This document shows, piece after piece, positions 1 to 8,501 of a stretch of DNA of 56,522 bases (position 1 is its first letter; each line of letters begins with the position of its first letter). The stretch is from Firmicutes bacterium UBA5766 (GTDB lineage Bacteria; Bacillota; Desulfotomaculia; Desulfotomaculales; Nap2-2B), in contig DIEU01000024.1 of NCBI GenBank assembly GCA_002418775.1, forward strand, positions 1 through 56,522. Direction: 5' to 3'. The notes beneath the pieces are model-generated. The model saw only the letters and a list, made by a program, of their open reading frames with translations. It did not search any database and was not told the origin of the DNA. The position numbers were made by a program, and so were the translations under genes.

Positions 1-343
1 GCTCTTTTGCCGCCAACAATACTTCCGGTAAATTTGTTTCGTGCAGAGAGAGTTTATTATACATATTATCTGTCTTTGCACTTAAAAATAATTCTTCTGC
101 CGTCAAACGGAAAATAGTTCCCGGCTCAAGATGAGCTTCCATACAATCAATTATAATCGCAAAATCAGCGTCCTCCAGAAGGAATAACAGGTCGAAACCG
201 GCGGCGCCGCCGTCTATAATCTCAACCCTGGGATCTAAATTTTCTTTGGACAGTTCATCTACAGCGTGTACGCCCACTCCTTCATCGCCCTGCAGAAAAT
301 TTCCAATCCCGATTACAACGAGCTTTTTTCCGTTTTCAGGCAT
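1..343 (-). CDS. [NiFe]-hydrogenase maturation protease, partial
   Basis: The reading frame is open to the left window edge, so the C-terminus is missing; about 114 codons are visible. The start ATG follows AAGGA by 8 nt. The protein has the HyaD/HycI/HybD peptidase look. Near the N-terminus is GNFLQGDEGVG, whose Glu matches the first nickel ligand. An Asp follows in IIDCME and a His in SLHETNLPEVL. The family clips the C-terminal tail of the hydrogenase large subunit after Ni insertion, in the cytoplasm. The gene starts 16 nt after the large-subunit stop, and that large subunit carries a removable tail, so the two almost certainly work together. Family assignment is firm; substrate is inferred from position. 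Confidence 0.9.
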   Translation of the reverse strand, partial: MPENGKKLVVIGIGNFLQGDEGVGVHAVDELSKENLDPRVEIIDGGAAGFDLLFLLEDADFAIIIDCMEAHLEPGTIFRLTAEELFLSAKTDNMYNKLSLHETNLPEVLLAAKE

Positions 344-359
344 TTTCTAGTTCCTTAGC

Positions 360-1808
360 TTAAATGATAAATCTCTTTGCCTCACAATCCCCTTTTATTT
401 CCAGGACATGTACCGCACAGGCAATGCAGGGGTCAAAGGCGCGGACAACCCGGACCAGTTCGATCGGATTCTCCGGATCTTTTACCGGACAGCCTACTAA
501 AGCTTCTTCAATCGGGCCCCTTTGTCCATTGTCATCACGCGGTCCGCCGTTCCAGGTGGTGGGAACAACCGCCTGGTAGTTATCAATTTTATAATCTTTA
601 ATTGTAATCCAGTGTCCGAGGGCGCCCCGCGGAGCTTCGTGAAGACCCATCCCGGAACCCTCCTTGGGAATATCAAAAGGCGCGAATGCCGGCTGTCCCG
701 GTACAAGCTGATCAAGCCACGCAGGCATTGCATGGGCAACAACGGAAGTTTCCAGGGCACGCGCAAAGTGCCTGCCTAAAACGGAAAAGGCTTTCTCCTC
801 ACCCAAACCGGTAACATCTTTTTGCCGGTTGGCCCAAAGCCTGGCCAGCGGCCCGACTTCGTGCGGCAGGTTATCGTACCTGGGGGCCTTCATCCATGAA
901 TAGGCGCCGTCCTTTCCTGGCTCAGGAATTGTAGCTCCGGCGCCCGGATACCTTCCCGATGCGCTGTCATTATACCAGGAGTACTTTACATGCTCCGTTA
1001 TCTTTTTCGCATCGACAGAACCAAACTGGCCTTTTGTATAGCGGGCTCGTTTTAGTAACTGCTTCTGCCCGTCAGGATCAGCCTCATCGCTTTCTCTGAA
1101 AACACCATAACAGAGCATATTTGAGCAGCCTTTGCCGATACTGAACCATTCGTCGGCATATGCGTCGGCTACCGCCAGTACATCAGGCACGTATATATCA
1201 TCTATAAATGAAGTTAACTCCGCAAGTAATTGTTTGTACAGGGCTATCTTTTCCGCAGTCACATTCTCGGTAACCCCGCCTGCTGTAAATGTTGTTACGT
1301 GAGGCATCTTAGCGCCGAAAATAGCGCCCATCTCATGGGCTTTCTTGCGAATTGTCAACGCCTGGATGTAATGCCCGACAGCCATATCGTTAACCGGCTT
1401 GGGCAAACGGTAATCGCCTTTGAAACGGGGAATAAACGGCGCTGTGTCGGGTCCCAGAACATAATCCAGGGCGGCCAGGTGGTAAAAATGCAGCACATGT
1501 GACTGTATATAGTTCGCAGCTTGGATTAAGTTGCGGACAATCCTTCCGTTTGTAGTCGGTTGGACACCGAAAGCATCATCAAGACAGAACATGGACGCTG
1601 TTCCATGGGCTATTGGGCAGACACCGCAGATACGCTGCGTTATATGACAGGCGTCGCGGGGATCGCGGCCTTTCAATATTAATTCAAAACCTCTGAATAA
1701 CGTGCCGCTTGACCTGGCGTCAGTCACCATGCCCTTTTCGACATCAACTTCTATTTTAAGATGACCTTCTATCCTGGTTACCGGATCAACAATAATCTTT
1801 TGAACCAC
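360..1808 (-). CDS. Periplasmic-type [NiFe]-hydrogenase large subunit
   Basis: This 482-residue protein carries the Ni-Fe(CN)2CO active site that interconverts H2 with protons and electrons. The N-terminal ligand motif RICGVC lies about 60 residues in, and the C-terminal motif DPCIACAVH supplies the other two cysteines. After that histidine comes a 15-residue tail (VLEIKGDCEAKRFII), the segment a maturation protease removes. The start is GTG, 13 nt after GGAGG, which is a long spacing. It sits 20 nt downstream of the small-subunit gene and 16 nt upstream of the protease gene, forming one operon. Having no signal of its own, it would be carried across the membrane by the Tat signal of its partner. 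Length and motifs are normal for group 1 enzymes. Confidence 0.96.
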   Translation of the reverse strand: MVQKIIVDPVTRIEGHLKIEVDVEKGMVTDARSSGTLFRGFELILKGRDPRDACHITQRICGVCPIAHGTASMFCLDDAFGVQPTTNGRIVRNLIQAANYIQSHVLHFYHLAALDYVLGPDTAPFIPRFKGDYRLPKPVNDMAVGHYIQALTIRKKAHEMGAIFGAKMPHVTTFTAGGVTENVTAEKIALYKQLLAELTSFIDDIYVPDVLAVADAYADEWFSIGKGCSNMLCYGVFRESDEADPDGQKQLLKRARYTKGQFGSVDAKKITEHVKYSWYNDSASGRYPGAGATIPEPGKDGAYSWMKAPRYDNLPHEVGPLARLWANRQKDVTGLGEEKAFSVLGRHFARALETSVVAHAMPAWLDQLVPGQPAFAPFDIPKEGSGMGLHEAPRGALGHWITIKDYKIDNYQAVVPTTWNGGPRDDNGQRGPIEEALVGCPVKDPENPIELVRVVRAFDPCIACAVHVLEIKGDCEAKRFII

Positions 1809-1828
1809 TTTATTTTTTTCACCTCCTG

Positions 1829-2848
1829 TTATTCAATTCCGTGCTTTCTTTCTCTTATTCTATTTTTTAAAGGTTCCTCAAAAAAGCCAGTTTGACGTGG
1901 GATAACTTCATTGTATGATACACCCTGCTTGTTCGTAAGCGGGAATAGCCCATAAAAAGGCTCCGACTCATCCGGAAAAAGAGGTTCTGAGCATGCCTGG
2001 CATGGGGCGCCCGCTTTGATACACCAGTTGACGTTGTTATTCCAGCCTCTCTTGTTGCAGTCGGCCATAGCCCAAAAACCCTTGCAGCCCAGCATGGCAA
2101 GGCAGCCTTCTTCACCCGGGTAATTTGCAAATTGCCCCTTGTCGAAAAATTGACGGCGCCAACACTCTTCGTGAATAGGTTTCGGATAAAACATTTTCGG
2201 CCGCCCGTGCCTGTCCAGTTCCGGGACCTGGTTTGTGGTCAGGACGTAAACCACAGTACCCAGGAAATGTTCAGGAGGCATGGGACAGCATGAAATATTG
2301 ATTACCGGTTTTTTAGTAACCACTTTATTAACAGGTACGCATTCAGTGGGATTAGGAGCGGCTCCCGGAATACCTCCGAAAGCGGCGCAGCTGCCTGCCG
2401 CTATTACGGCTGACGCGGCATTTCCAAGAATGTTTACAGCCTGAAGCATTGTCAATTCAATATTTTTATTTTCCGCGATTGTACAATAAATTCCGTTATC
2501 CTTGGTCGGAATTGCTCCCTCAATGACAAGGAAGAACCTGTCTTTATAATCGCGCGCTATTTCTTCCAGAAGTTCCCCGCAGAGATGTCCGGAAGCGGCC
2601 ATTATAGTGGGATGGTACCTTAAACTGATCACATCCAGCAGTACTTTTTCCATTGGAGGATCAACACTGTTCAGCAAAGAGACAGAACATCCGGTGCAGC
2701 TTGCGCCCTGCAGCCAGATCACAACAGGCTTTTCATCGGCGGCAAAAGCAAGCTGATTTCCAAAATCCGGCCCTAATACGCTTAAGAGATAGGCGCCCAT
2801 GGTAGAACTCATACACAGTTTGACAAATTCACGCCTGGTCAGTCCCAA
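1829..2848 (-). CDS. [NiFe]-hydrogenase small subunit, Tat-exported
   Basis: This is the electron-transfer subunit of 339 residues with three Fe-S clusters. It opens with a twin-arginine signal (TRREFVK, then a hydrophobic stretch to about residue 36). Proximal-cluster cysteines are in GASCTGC, SCAAFGG and SCCPMPP. Medial and distal cluster cysteines lie in HEECWRR, EEGCLAMLGCKG and the C-rich segment after NVNWC. The start is TTG, preceded by GGAGG at 7 nt. No C-terminal membrane anchor follows (the chain ends in a charged RERKHGIE), unlike many HyaA/HybO-type subunits. Attachment would therefore need another partner, which is not encoded here. It is first in the operon, downstream of a long leader that holds a Moco-type riboswitch. 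Confidence 0.96.
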   Translation of the reverse strand: MGLTRREFVKLCMSSTMGAYLLSVLGPDFGNQLAFAADEKPVVIWLQGASCTGCSVSLLNSVDPPMEKVLLDVISLRYHPTIMAASGHLCGELLEEIARDYKDRFFLVIEGAIPTKDNGIYCTIAENKNIELTMLQAVNILGNAASAVIAAGSCAAFGGIPGAAPNPTECVPVNKVVTKKPVINISCCPMPPEHFLGTVVYVLTTNQVPELDRHGRPKMFYPKPIHEECWRRQFFDKGQFANYPGEEGCLAMLGCKGFWAMADCNKRGWNNNVNWCIKAGAPCQACSEPLFPDESEPFYGLFPLTNKQGVSYNEVIPRQTGFFEEPLKNRIRERKHGIE

Positions 2849-2998
2849 TTTCTTTCCTCCTTTGCTTTAAAATCAAAATAAAAAACTAGTTAATTAGGCT
2901 AGAGTCACCTCTTTCAAAACCACCTGCCTTCCAAAAAAAGATATCTAAAACTGCCATATCACTATGACAGATCTATCGAGTTTCTATTTTAAAGTAAT

Positions 2999-3033
2999 AA
3001 AAAACTGCCATGCCCGAAAGAAGACACGTCAGT
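2999..3033 (-). terminator. Candidate intrinsic terminator in hydrogenase leader
   Basis: On the minus strand ACTGACGTG can pair with CATGGCAGT (nine positions, one A/G mismatch, one G-U) across a 12-nt loop. The 3' arm runs straight into TTTTTTATT. It lies about 33 nt after the riboswitch core and 150 nt before the hydrogenase start, where an expression platform would be expected. The stem is imperfect, so this is tentative. Confidence 0.45.
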
Positions 3034-3065
3034 TAAAAGCCCTGAAAGACTCTAAACTTGCACAT

Positions 3066-3161
3066 ATTCCCCTTTCCATAACGGGAGGCATACCTGTTTC
3101 CGGATACACCCATCGGCCTGAAGACCATAGCTATTGCCGCAGGCAATCAGGCTCGGAGAAT
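3066..3161 (-). ncRNA. Molybdenum/tungsten cofactor (Moco) riboswitch
   Basis: Read on the minus strand, the region folds into the arrangement known for the Moco RNA motif. P1 is ATTCTCC (3155-3161) with GGGGAAT (3066-3072), seven pairs. Inside it GCCTGA pairs with TCAGGC, topped by a TTGCC/GGCAA hairpin. A further hairpin pairs GGTGTATC with GGTATGCC. The 3' core reads GCCTCCCGTTATGGAAAGG, nearly the same as my recollection of the Escherichia coli moaA leader (GCCTCCCGTATCTGGAAAGG). The class senses Moco or its tungsten analogue and normally controls cofactor synthesis, molybdate uptake or Moco enzymes. Here it points toward the hydrogenase operon, which uses no Moco. Motif recognition is from memory and not from a covariance search. 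Confidence 0.8.
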
Positions 3162-3167
3162 CTAAGT

Positions 3168-3196
3168 ATTATACTTTTAATAAGTGTAATTTTACA
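3168..3196 (-). promoter_or_regulatory. Promoter for the hydrogenase leader
   Basis: A perfect TATAAT (-10) occupies 3168-3173 on the minus strand with a weak -35 (TGTAAA) at a 17-nt spacing. Transcription would begin near 3161, the first base of riboswitch helix P1, which supports both calls and fixes the transcribed strand. Confidence 0.6.
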
Positions 3197-3205
3197 TTTC
3201 TTGAT

Positions 3206-3284
3206 AAAATCCTGCTAATCCTAAAAAAAAATTACAAATAACAACTAACAAAATATAATTAAGGACATTCTTTAGCAGGATTTT
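3206..3284. repeat. 13-bp inverted repeat flanking the fdhE promoter
   Basis: AAAATCCTGCTAA at 3206-3218 is exactly repeated in inverse orientation as TTAGCAGGATTTT at 3272-3284, with 53 nt between the arms. The predicted fdhE promoter sits between the arms, and the left arm lies just upstream of the hydrogenase promoter. The wide spacing suits two protein-binding half-sites for a divergent-region regulator better than a terminator. No regulator gene is seen nearby. Confidence 0.5.
3232..3259 (+). promoter_or_regulatory. Promoter for the fdhE-tat-fdn operon
   Basis: TTACAA at 3232-3237 and TATAAT at 3254-3259 are separated by 16 nt in very A/T-rich DNA. The element lies about 75 nt upstream of fdhE and between the two arms of the 13-bp inverted repeat. 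Confidence 0.5.
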
Positions 3285-3334
3285 GTCGTAAGTTAGCGAA
3301 ATTAATTATATGAGATTAGGGGGGAGAAAAGAAC

Positions 3335-4162
3335 ATGAACAGCAATATAACACCACAAGTACTTGTTGACTTCTATAGCAAATTATCCCAGCTCTCACTT
3401 GCTGAGGAAAGTATTATTTTTGCTTCGCCCGGACCCAAAATGATCACTTACGGACAGGAAAATAAAATCCCGCTCCTGAATATTTGCTCACCGCAGGTGA
3501 ACGCCGACTGTTTCTTCCTTCTTTTAGAAAAGGTTAGTAAAATCATTATTGACCATTATCCATACCTGGAAAAAGAATGCCGGCAGATATTCTCGGCTCT
3601 TCCTGCAGAAATGTCTGAGAGGGAATTATTTGTCGCCAATGTTTTTAAACCCGGGGTAAATTTGCTTGCCCTTCTTAAAAATGATGTCTCGCCTGAAACA
3701 TTCGGCTTTTTAATGACTCATACGGTTAAACCTTTAATGCGGCAGTTCGGAAAGATAACTTCACCGGTATATGACCTTGAAGAATGGATGAAAGGTTCAT
3801 GCCCTGTTTGTGGGGGCCGGCCCAGTTTATCTTTGTTAGAAAAGGAGGTCGGCAAAAGGTATTTATATTGCGGATTATGCGAAGTTAAATGGCGTTTTCA
3901 ACGCATTGGCTGCCCTTACTGCGCAAGCCAGGAATCGCAATTTTTAAAAGTCGAAGGAGAAGATAAATACAGAATTTATTACTGCGAAAATTGTTCCGGA
4001 TATATAAAGACAGTTGACGAGAGAAAAATGGAAGGCACAGCGGACCTCTTTTGGGAAGATATCAACACGGTCCACCTGGACATTCTGGCTTTGCGCGAAG
4101 GTTATATTAATATTCAACCTGAGCTGCCATTATCTGCTTTGAAACAAAACGATGCTGATTAG
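3335..4162 (+). CDS. fdhE: Formate dehydrogenase accessory protein FdhE
   Basis: This 275-residue cytoplasmic protein belongs to the FdhE family, a redox-type chaperone needed for assembly of exported formate dehydrogenases. The C-terminal half shows the four CxxC pairs of the family: CPVCGG, CGLC, CPYC and CENC (about residues 150-215), which bind metal and form the rubredoxin-like fold. The N-terminal half is helical and diverged. ATG is preceded by a strong GGGGGGAG. It is first in a rightward operon with tatA, tatC and the three formate dehydrogenase subunits. That placement matches its job: checking the catalytic subunit before Tat export. Length is slightly below the enterobacterial protein (about 309). 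Confidence 0.92.
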   Translation: MNSNITPQVLVDFYSKLSQLSLAEESIIFASPGPKMITYGQENKIPLLNICSPQVNADCFFLLLEKVSKIIIDHYPYLEKECRQIFSALPAEMSERELFVANVFKPGVNLLALLKNDVSPETFGFLMTHTVKPLMRQFGKITSPVYDLEEWMKGSCPVCGGRPSLSLLEKEVGKRYLYCGLCEVKWRFQRIGCPYCASQESQFLKVEGEDKYRIYYCENCSGYIKTVDERKMEGTADLFWEDINTVHLDILALREGYINIQPELPLSALKQNDAD

Positions 4163-4225
4163 CAGGAATATTTTTTGCTGCGCAGAATAGTAAAACTCAA
4201 GACATTGAAAGGAAGGTGAGCAATA

Positions 4226-4432
4226 ATGCCACATATTGGAGCCCCAGAATTAATCTTGGTAGTCGCCCTCGCCCTGATCATTTTCGGCCCCGGCAAATTG
4301 CCCGAAGTAGGAAAGGCGATTGGCAAAACCATAAAGGAATTCAAACGTTCTTCAAAGGAAGTAATCGAAGAGAATCTGGAGGCATCTGTAGATAAAGAAG
4401 GTTCCCAAGCAGTTAAGGCAACAAAAGGCTAG
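4226..4432 (+). CDS. tatA: Twin-arginine translocase subunit TatA
   Basis: This is a 68-residue protein with one N-terminal transmembrane helix (about residues 7-22, ELILVVALALIIFGPGKLPE). The family FGPGKLPE hinge follows, then an amphipathic helix rich in Lys and Glu. TatA oligomers form the passage for folded proteins carrying twin-arginine signals. The gene has a good ribosome site (GGAAGGTGAG) and lies between fdhE and tatC. The Tat-dependent FdnG is encoded next, and the Tat-dependent hydrogenase just to the left. A second, longer tatA lies at 10630-10872. Confidence 0.95.
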   Translation: MPHIGAPELILVVALALIIFGPGKLPEVGKAIGKTIKEFKRSSKEVIEENLEASVDKEGSQAVKATKG

Positions 4433-4447
4433 ACATTTAAAGGGAAA

Positions 4448-5236
4448 GTGGTAGATTTGGCCGAAAAACATAGTGAAATGCCCGTTATGGAACACCTGGA
4501 GGAACTTCGCCGGGTAATTATAGTTTCGCTTGTAGCAACAACTGTACTGGCTGTAGTTGCTTATTTTTTCAGCGACCGGATTTTGGCATTTCTTCTTGAC
4601 CCCCTGACAAAACTGGGCCACCGGGTGATCTTTACAGGCGTTACGGAAGCTTTTTTTGTAAAAATAAAGGTGTCTTTTTTTGCCGGATTCATGGCTGCCC
4701 TGCCGGTTATCCTCTGGCAGATCTGGAGTTTTGTCATGCCGGCATTAAGGAAGCATGAAAAAGTTTATTTTACCTTAAGCGTCCTGGTATCTTTTATCTG
4801 TTTTTGGGGCGGCGTAGTCTTTGGATTTTTTGGAGTATACCGTTACGGCATAATGTTTCTGCTGCGTTTTGCCGGCCCTGAATTATTGCCGATGCTGACA
4901 ATCGACAAATATATTTCTTTTACAATTACTTTTCTGCTGCCTTTCGGGATTATCTTTGAAATGCCCCTGGTAACCTTTTTCCTGGCCAAACTGGAACTGA
5001 TCAGTTACAAGTTTTTAGCCATGCACAGGCGCTATGCTTTCTTGGCAATTATTGTTATTGCCGCTGTAATTACCCCGACACCTGATATGATAACCTGTTT
5101 GCTGGTCAGCGGACCGCTTTATTTTCTATATGAACTGAGCATCTGGATCGTCCGCCTGGTTGAACGGGGAATTGCTAAAAGAAAGCATACTGAAGAACTG
5201 GACGAGCTTGCTGGCGCACAGTCTGCCGCCAGTTGA
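4448..5236 (+). CDS. tatC: Sec-independent translocase subunit TatC
   Basis: This 262-residue membrane protein has six predicted transmembrane helices and the family N-terminal signature MEHLEELRRVI. That segment, with the first loops, forms the docking site for twin-arginine signal peptides. The PTPDM motif in ITPTPDMIT (about residues 218-226) is also typical. It starts with GTG directly after AAAGGGAAA, so the spacing is short; the nearby TTG at 4457 is an alternative start. It is 15 nt downstream of tatA and is followed by about 190 nt before fdnG. With TatA alone it could form a minimal two-component Tat system of the Firmicute kind. Confidence 0.95.
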   Translation: MVDLAEKHSEMPVMEHLEELRRVIIVSLVATTVLAVVAYFFSDRILAFLLDPLTKLGHRVIFTGVTEAFFVKIKVSFFAGFMAALPVILWQIWSFVMPALRKHEKVYFTLSVLVSFICFWGGVVFGFFGVYRYGIMFLLRFAGPELLPMLTIDKYISFTITFLLPFGIIFEMPLVTFFLAKLELISYKFLAMHRRYAFLAIIVIAAVITPTPDMITCLLVSGPLYFLYELSIWIVRLVERGIAKRKHTEELDELAGAQSAAS

Positions 5237-5422
5237 TTGTTTAAGTTAAGTAAGCAGCCAGCATTACAAGTAGGCCAAAAAGTAAACCGCAATAATTTTT
5301 CTTTTGCGTTAAAGCCGAAAGATTGCTGACGACTAATGCAGAAAAATCATCAAGGAGGAATGCTTATATCATAAAAAGCTTTTAAGAAATCTTGGTTAAA
5401 GGAGGTTTAACGCTTAACTAAA

Positions 5423-8400
5423 ATGAAAAAAGATATTAGCCGTCGTGATTTTTTAAAGTATTTAGGAATTGGCACAGCCGGGACAGCTTTATTTGAAGGA
5501 GCGGCAGCCGTGCCGGCAATAGCAAGCGGCGGGGAACATCCCAGTTTTAAAGTTCCCCCTTCAAAACTAAAAAGAGCCAAAGAAACACCGACCATCTGCG
5601 CGTATTGCGGATGCGGATGCGGTATTATTGTTTATTCAGAAAACAATTCGATAACCCATATCGAAGGCGATCCAGATCATCCCATCAATCTTGGTTCCTT
5701 ATGCCCCAAGGGAGCTGGTATTTCGGACGCCCACACTGTCGTAGAAAAAATCGATAAACGCGTTCCCAATAAGAACCGGGTAACGGATGTGCTATACCGG
5801 GCACCGGGAAGCAGCGATTGGGAGGTAAAAGATTGGGATTGGGCCTTTTCGGAAATCGCCAAGAGGGTTAAAAAAACCCGCGATGCAAGCTTTGAATTAA
5901 AAGACGACAAAGGGGTTACTGTTAACCGCAGTGAAGCCATAGCCCACTTGGGCAGCGCTTCCCTTGACAATGAGGAAAATTACCTGCTCCATAAAATGCA
6001 CCGTGCGCTCGGGGTAGTCAACCTGGACCATCATGCCCGTCTCTGACACTCCTCTACAGTGGCCGGTCTGGCCAACTCTTTTGGCAGAGGCGTGATGACA
6101 AATCATTTCATTGATTACAGAAACGCTGACGCCTTTTTAATCATCGGCGCCAACCCCGCCGAGAACCATCCCCAGGCGATGCGCTGGATAGGCATGGCAA
6201 AATCAAAGGGAGCAAAGGTCATCGTCGTTGACCCAAGGTATACGAAGACCGCTTCCAAGGCGGATATCCATGTGCGTATACGTCCGGGGACAGACATAGC
6301 TTTCCTCAACGGCATGATGAACTATGTTATTGAAAACAATCTTTTCTTCTACGACTATGTTTTAAATTATACCAACGCCTCCTGCCTGATCAGCACTGAC
6401 TATGGTTTTGAAGAAGGGCTTTTCTCGGGAGCGGATATTAAAGACGGTAAATTTACGTATGACAGCAAGAAATGGGACTACCAGAAAGACGGAGACGAGA
6501 TCAAAAAAGACCCAACCCTGCAGGACCCCAGGTGCGTATTCCAAATTTTAAAGCAGCACATGTCCCGTTATGACTTGAAGACAGTCAGCCAAGTAACCGG
6601 CGCTCCGGAAAGCCTTCTGCGTGAAGCATACGACGCATATGGCGCCACCGGAAAACGGGATAAGGCAGGCAATTTGATCTACTGCATGGGGATTACCCAG
6701 CACAGTTACGGCGGCCAGAATGTCCGGGGAACAGCCATGGTCCAGCTGCTGCTCGGCAATATAGGAATCGCCGGGGGCGGGGTAAACGCACAGCGCGGCG
6801 AATCAAACGTACAGGGTTCAACAGATATGGCCATGCTTTACCACTATATACCCGGTTACCTTAACTGCCCCGTTGCGCCCAAGCATCCCACTCTTGCAGA
6901 ATATATCGAGGTAGAAACCCCGAAGACAAGCTACTGGTCCAATAAGCCCAAGTTTTTGATCAGCATGCTGAAAGCCTGGTACGGCGAGGCGGCAGCCAAA
7001 GAAAATGATTTCTGCTACGATTGGCTGCCTAAACTGGACGGCAAAGACCATTCACACATGGCTATCTTCGAAAAAATGGACGAAGGAGCTATCAAGGGCT
7101 TTTTTGCCTGGGGACAGAACCCTGCTGTGGGCGGGCCGCTTGCTTCGGCCGGACGCAAGGCCATGGAAAAGCTGGACTGGATGGTTTCCGTTGATATGTT
7201 CCCGACAGAAACGGCAACTTTCTGGAAGCGCCCCGGTGTAAACCCAGCCGACATTAAAACGGAAGTCTTTATGCTGCCGGCTGCTATGTCTTTCGAAAAA
7301 GAAGGCACGGTATCAAACAGCGGACGCTGGATCCAGTTCCGCTGGAAGGCTGTCGACCCTCCCGGCGAGGCTGAAAGCGACCTCTGGATCGCCGATCGTC
7401 TTTTTAAAGCAATCCGTAATGAATATAAGTCCGGAGGCGTTTTCACAGATCCAATCATGAAAATGGTCTGGGACTATGACACCCCCGGAATGGAAGAGCC
7501 GGATATCAACAAAATAGGTATAGAAATAAACGGATATACCATAGCTGACAGAGTTACTCTGGACTCTTTCGCCAAATTGACTAACGACGGCGCTACGGCA
7601 TGCGGTTGTTGGATTTTTGCCGGTTATTGGTTCGAAGATCCCGATGCCAAATTACCCGCCTGCCAGAGAAGAATTGATACAGACAAAAGCGGTCTGGGAC
7701 TTTATCCCAAGTGGTCCTTTGCCTGGCCTTTGAACCGGCGTATTGTTTATAACCGCTGTTCATGCGACCCGGCAGGCCAGCCCTGGGATCCGAAAAGAAC
7801 GCTGGTCCAGTGGGACGGCGCAAAGTGGGTAACCAACGACGTGCCCGATTTCGGCGCCAAGGACGCCAAAACAAAAGAGCCGACACCTCCTGAAAAATCA
7901 GCCAAGGCGCCGTTCATTATGGTCCCTGAAGGTTTAGGAAAACTGTTCTCATCAGGAATGAAAGATGGTCCTTTAACCGTGCATTATGAGCCGGTGGAAA
8001 GCCCTGTCAAGAACCTGATCAGCAAACAGCAGAACAATCCTTTAGCCACCAAACGCAAAGGGAACTTCAGCAAGCTGGCCGAAACGGGCAGCAAGGAATT
8101 CCCCTATGTTTGTACAACACACCGGGTAATCGAACATTATCAGAGCGGCGCCATAACCAGGAACAGCCCATGGCTGGTAGAACTGATGCCTGAAATGTTT
8201 GCAACCATATCTCCGCAACTGGCTAAAAAGCTCGGCATCAAGGCCGGCGATGATGTGCTGGTAAGCAGCGCCCGCGGTGAAATCAAATGCAAGGCCAATG
8301 TTTTGCCTATTATACAACCGATGATAATAAACGGCAGCATAGTTGAGATGATTGGTCTGCCCTGGCACTGGGGTTATGCTGGTCTGGCTCCCGGAGCCAC

Positions 8401-8488
8401 AGCTAACGATTTAACACCCTGTGTTGGCGATCCAAATACAAATATCCCGGAATCTAAAGCCTTTCTTTGCAATATAAGAAAGGCATAA
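5423..8488 (+). CDS. fdnG: Formate dehydrogenase catalytic subunit, selenocysteine-containing, Tat-exported
   Basis: One gene of 1021 residues is interrupted by an in-frame TGA at 6044-6046 that I read as selenocysteine 208. The flanking residues (ARLUHSSTVAGLANSFGRG) match the E. coli FdnG active site ARVUHGPTVA. A twin-arginine signal begins the protein (SRRDFLK). A [4Fe-4S] motif, CAYCGCGCG...CPKG, covers about residues 55-95, and molybdopterin/tungstopterin-binding domains follow to the end. It oxidises formate to CO2, or the reverse, outside the membrane. The only in-frame ATG lies 17 nt after GGAGG, an unusually long gap, and a stop 13 nt upstream excludes other starts. selA-selD and Moco synthesis genes must lie elsewhere. 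It is followed by its electron-transfer and membrane subunits. Confidence 0.96.
6047..6094 (+). promoter_or_regulatory. SECIS-like hairpin for selenocysteine insertion
   Basis: Directly after the TGA, CAC.CCTCT (6047-6055) pairs with AGAGG.GTG (6086-6094), leaving one T/C mismatch. The apical stem TGGCC-GGTCT-GGCCA at 6060-6074 is perfect. The loop GGTCT starts 19 nt from the TGA, and GGUCU also marks the E. coli fdhF element bound by SelB. Position and loop both fit a bacterial SECIS. Confidence 0.8.
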
Positions 8489-8501
8489 TGGAGGTGCAAA
8501 A

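Noticed and set aside
2964..3218. 84-codon rightward frame in the hydrogenase/fdhE gap
   Set aside because: It overlaps the riboswitch on the other strand, has no ribosome site and its composition is unlike a protein.
6044..6046. Nonsense mutation or frameshift splitting fdnG
   Set aside because: TGA sits exactly at the selenocysteine position of the family and is followed by a SECIS-like hairpin.
7015..7458. 147-codon leftward frame inside fdnG
   Set aside because: It is antisense to a strongly conserved gene, has no family features and arises from codon bias.
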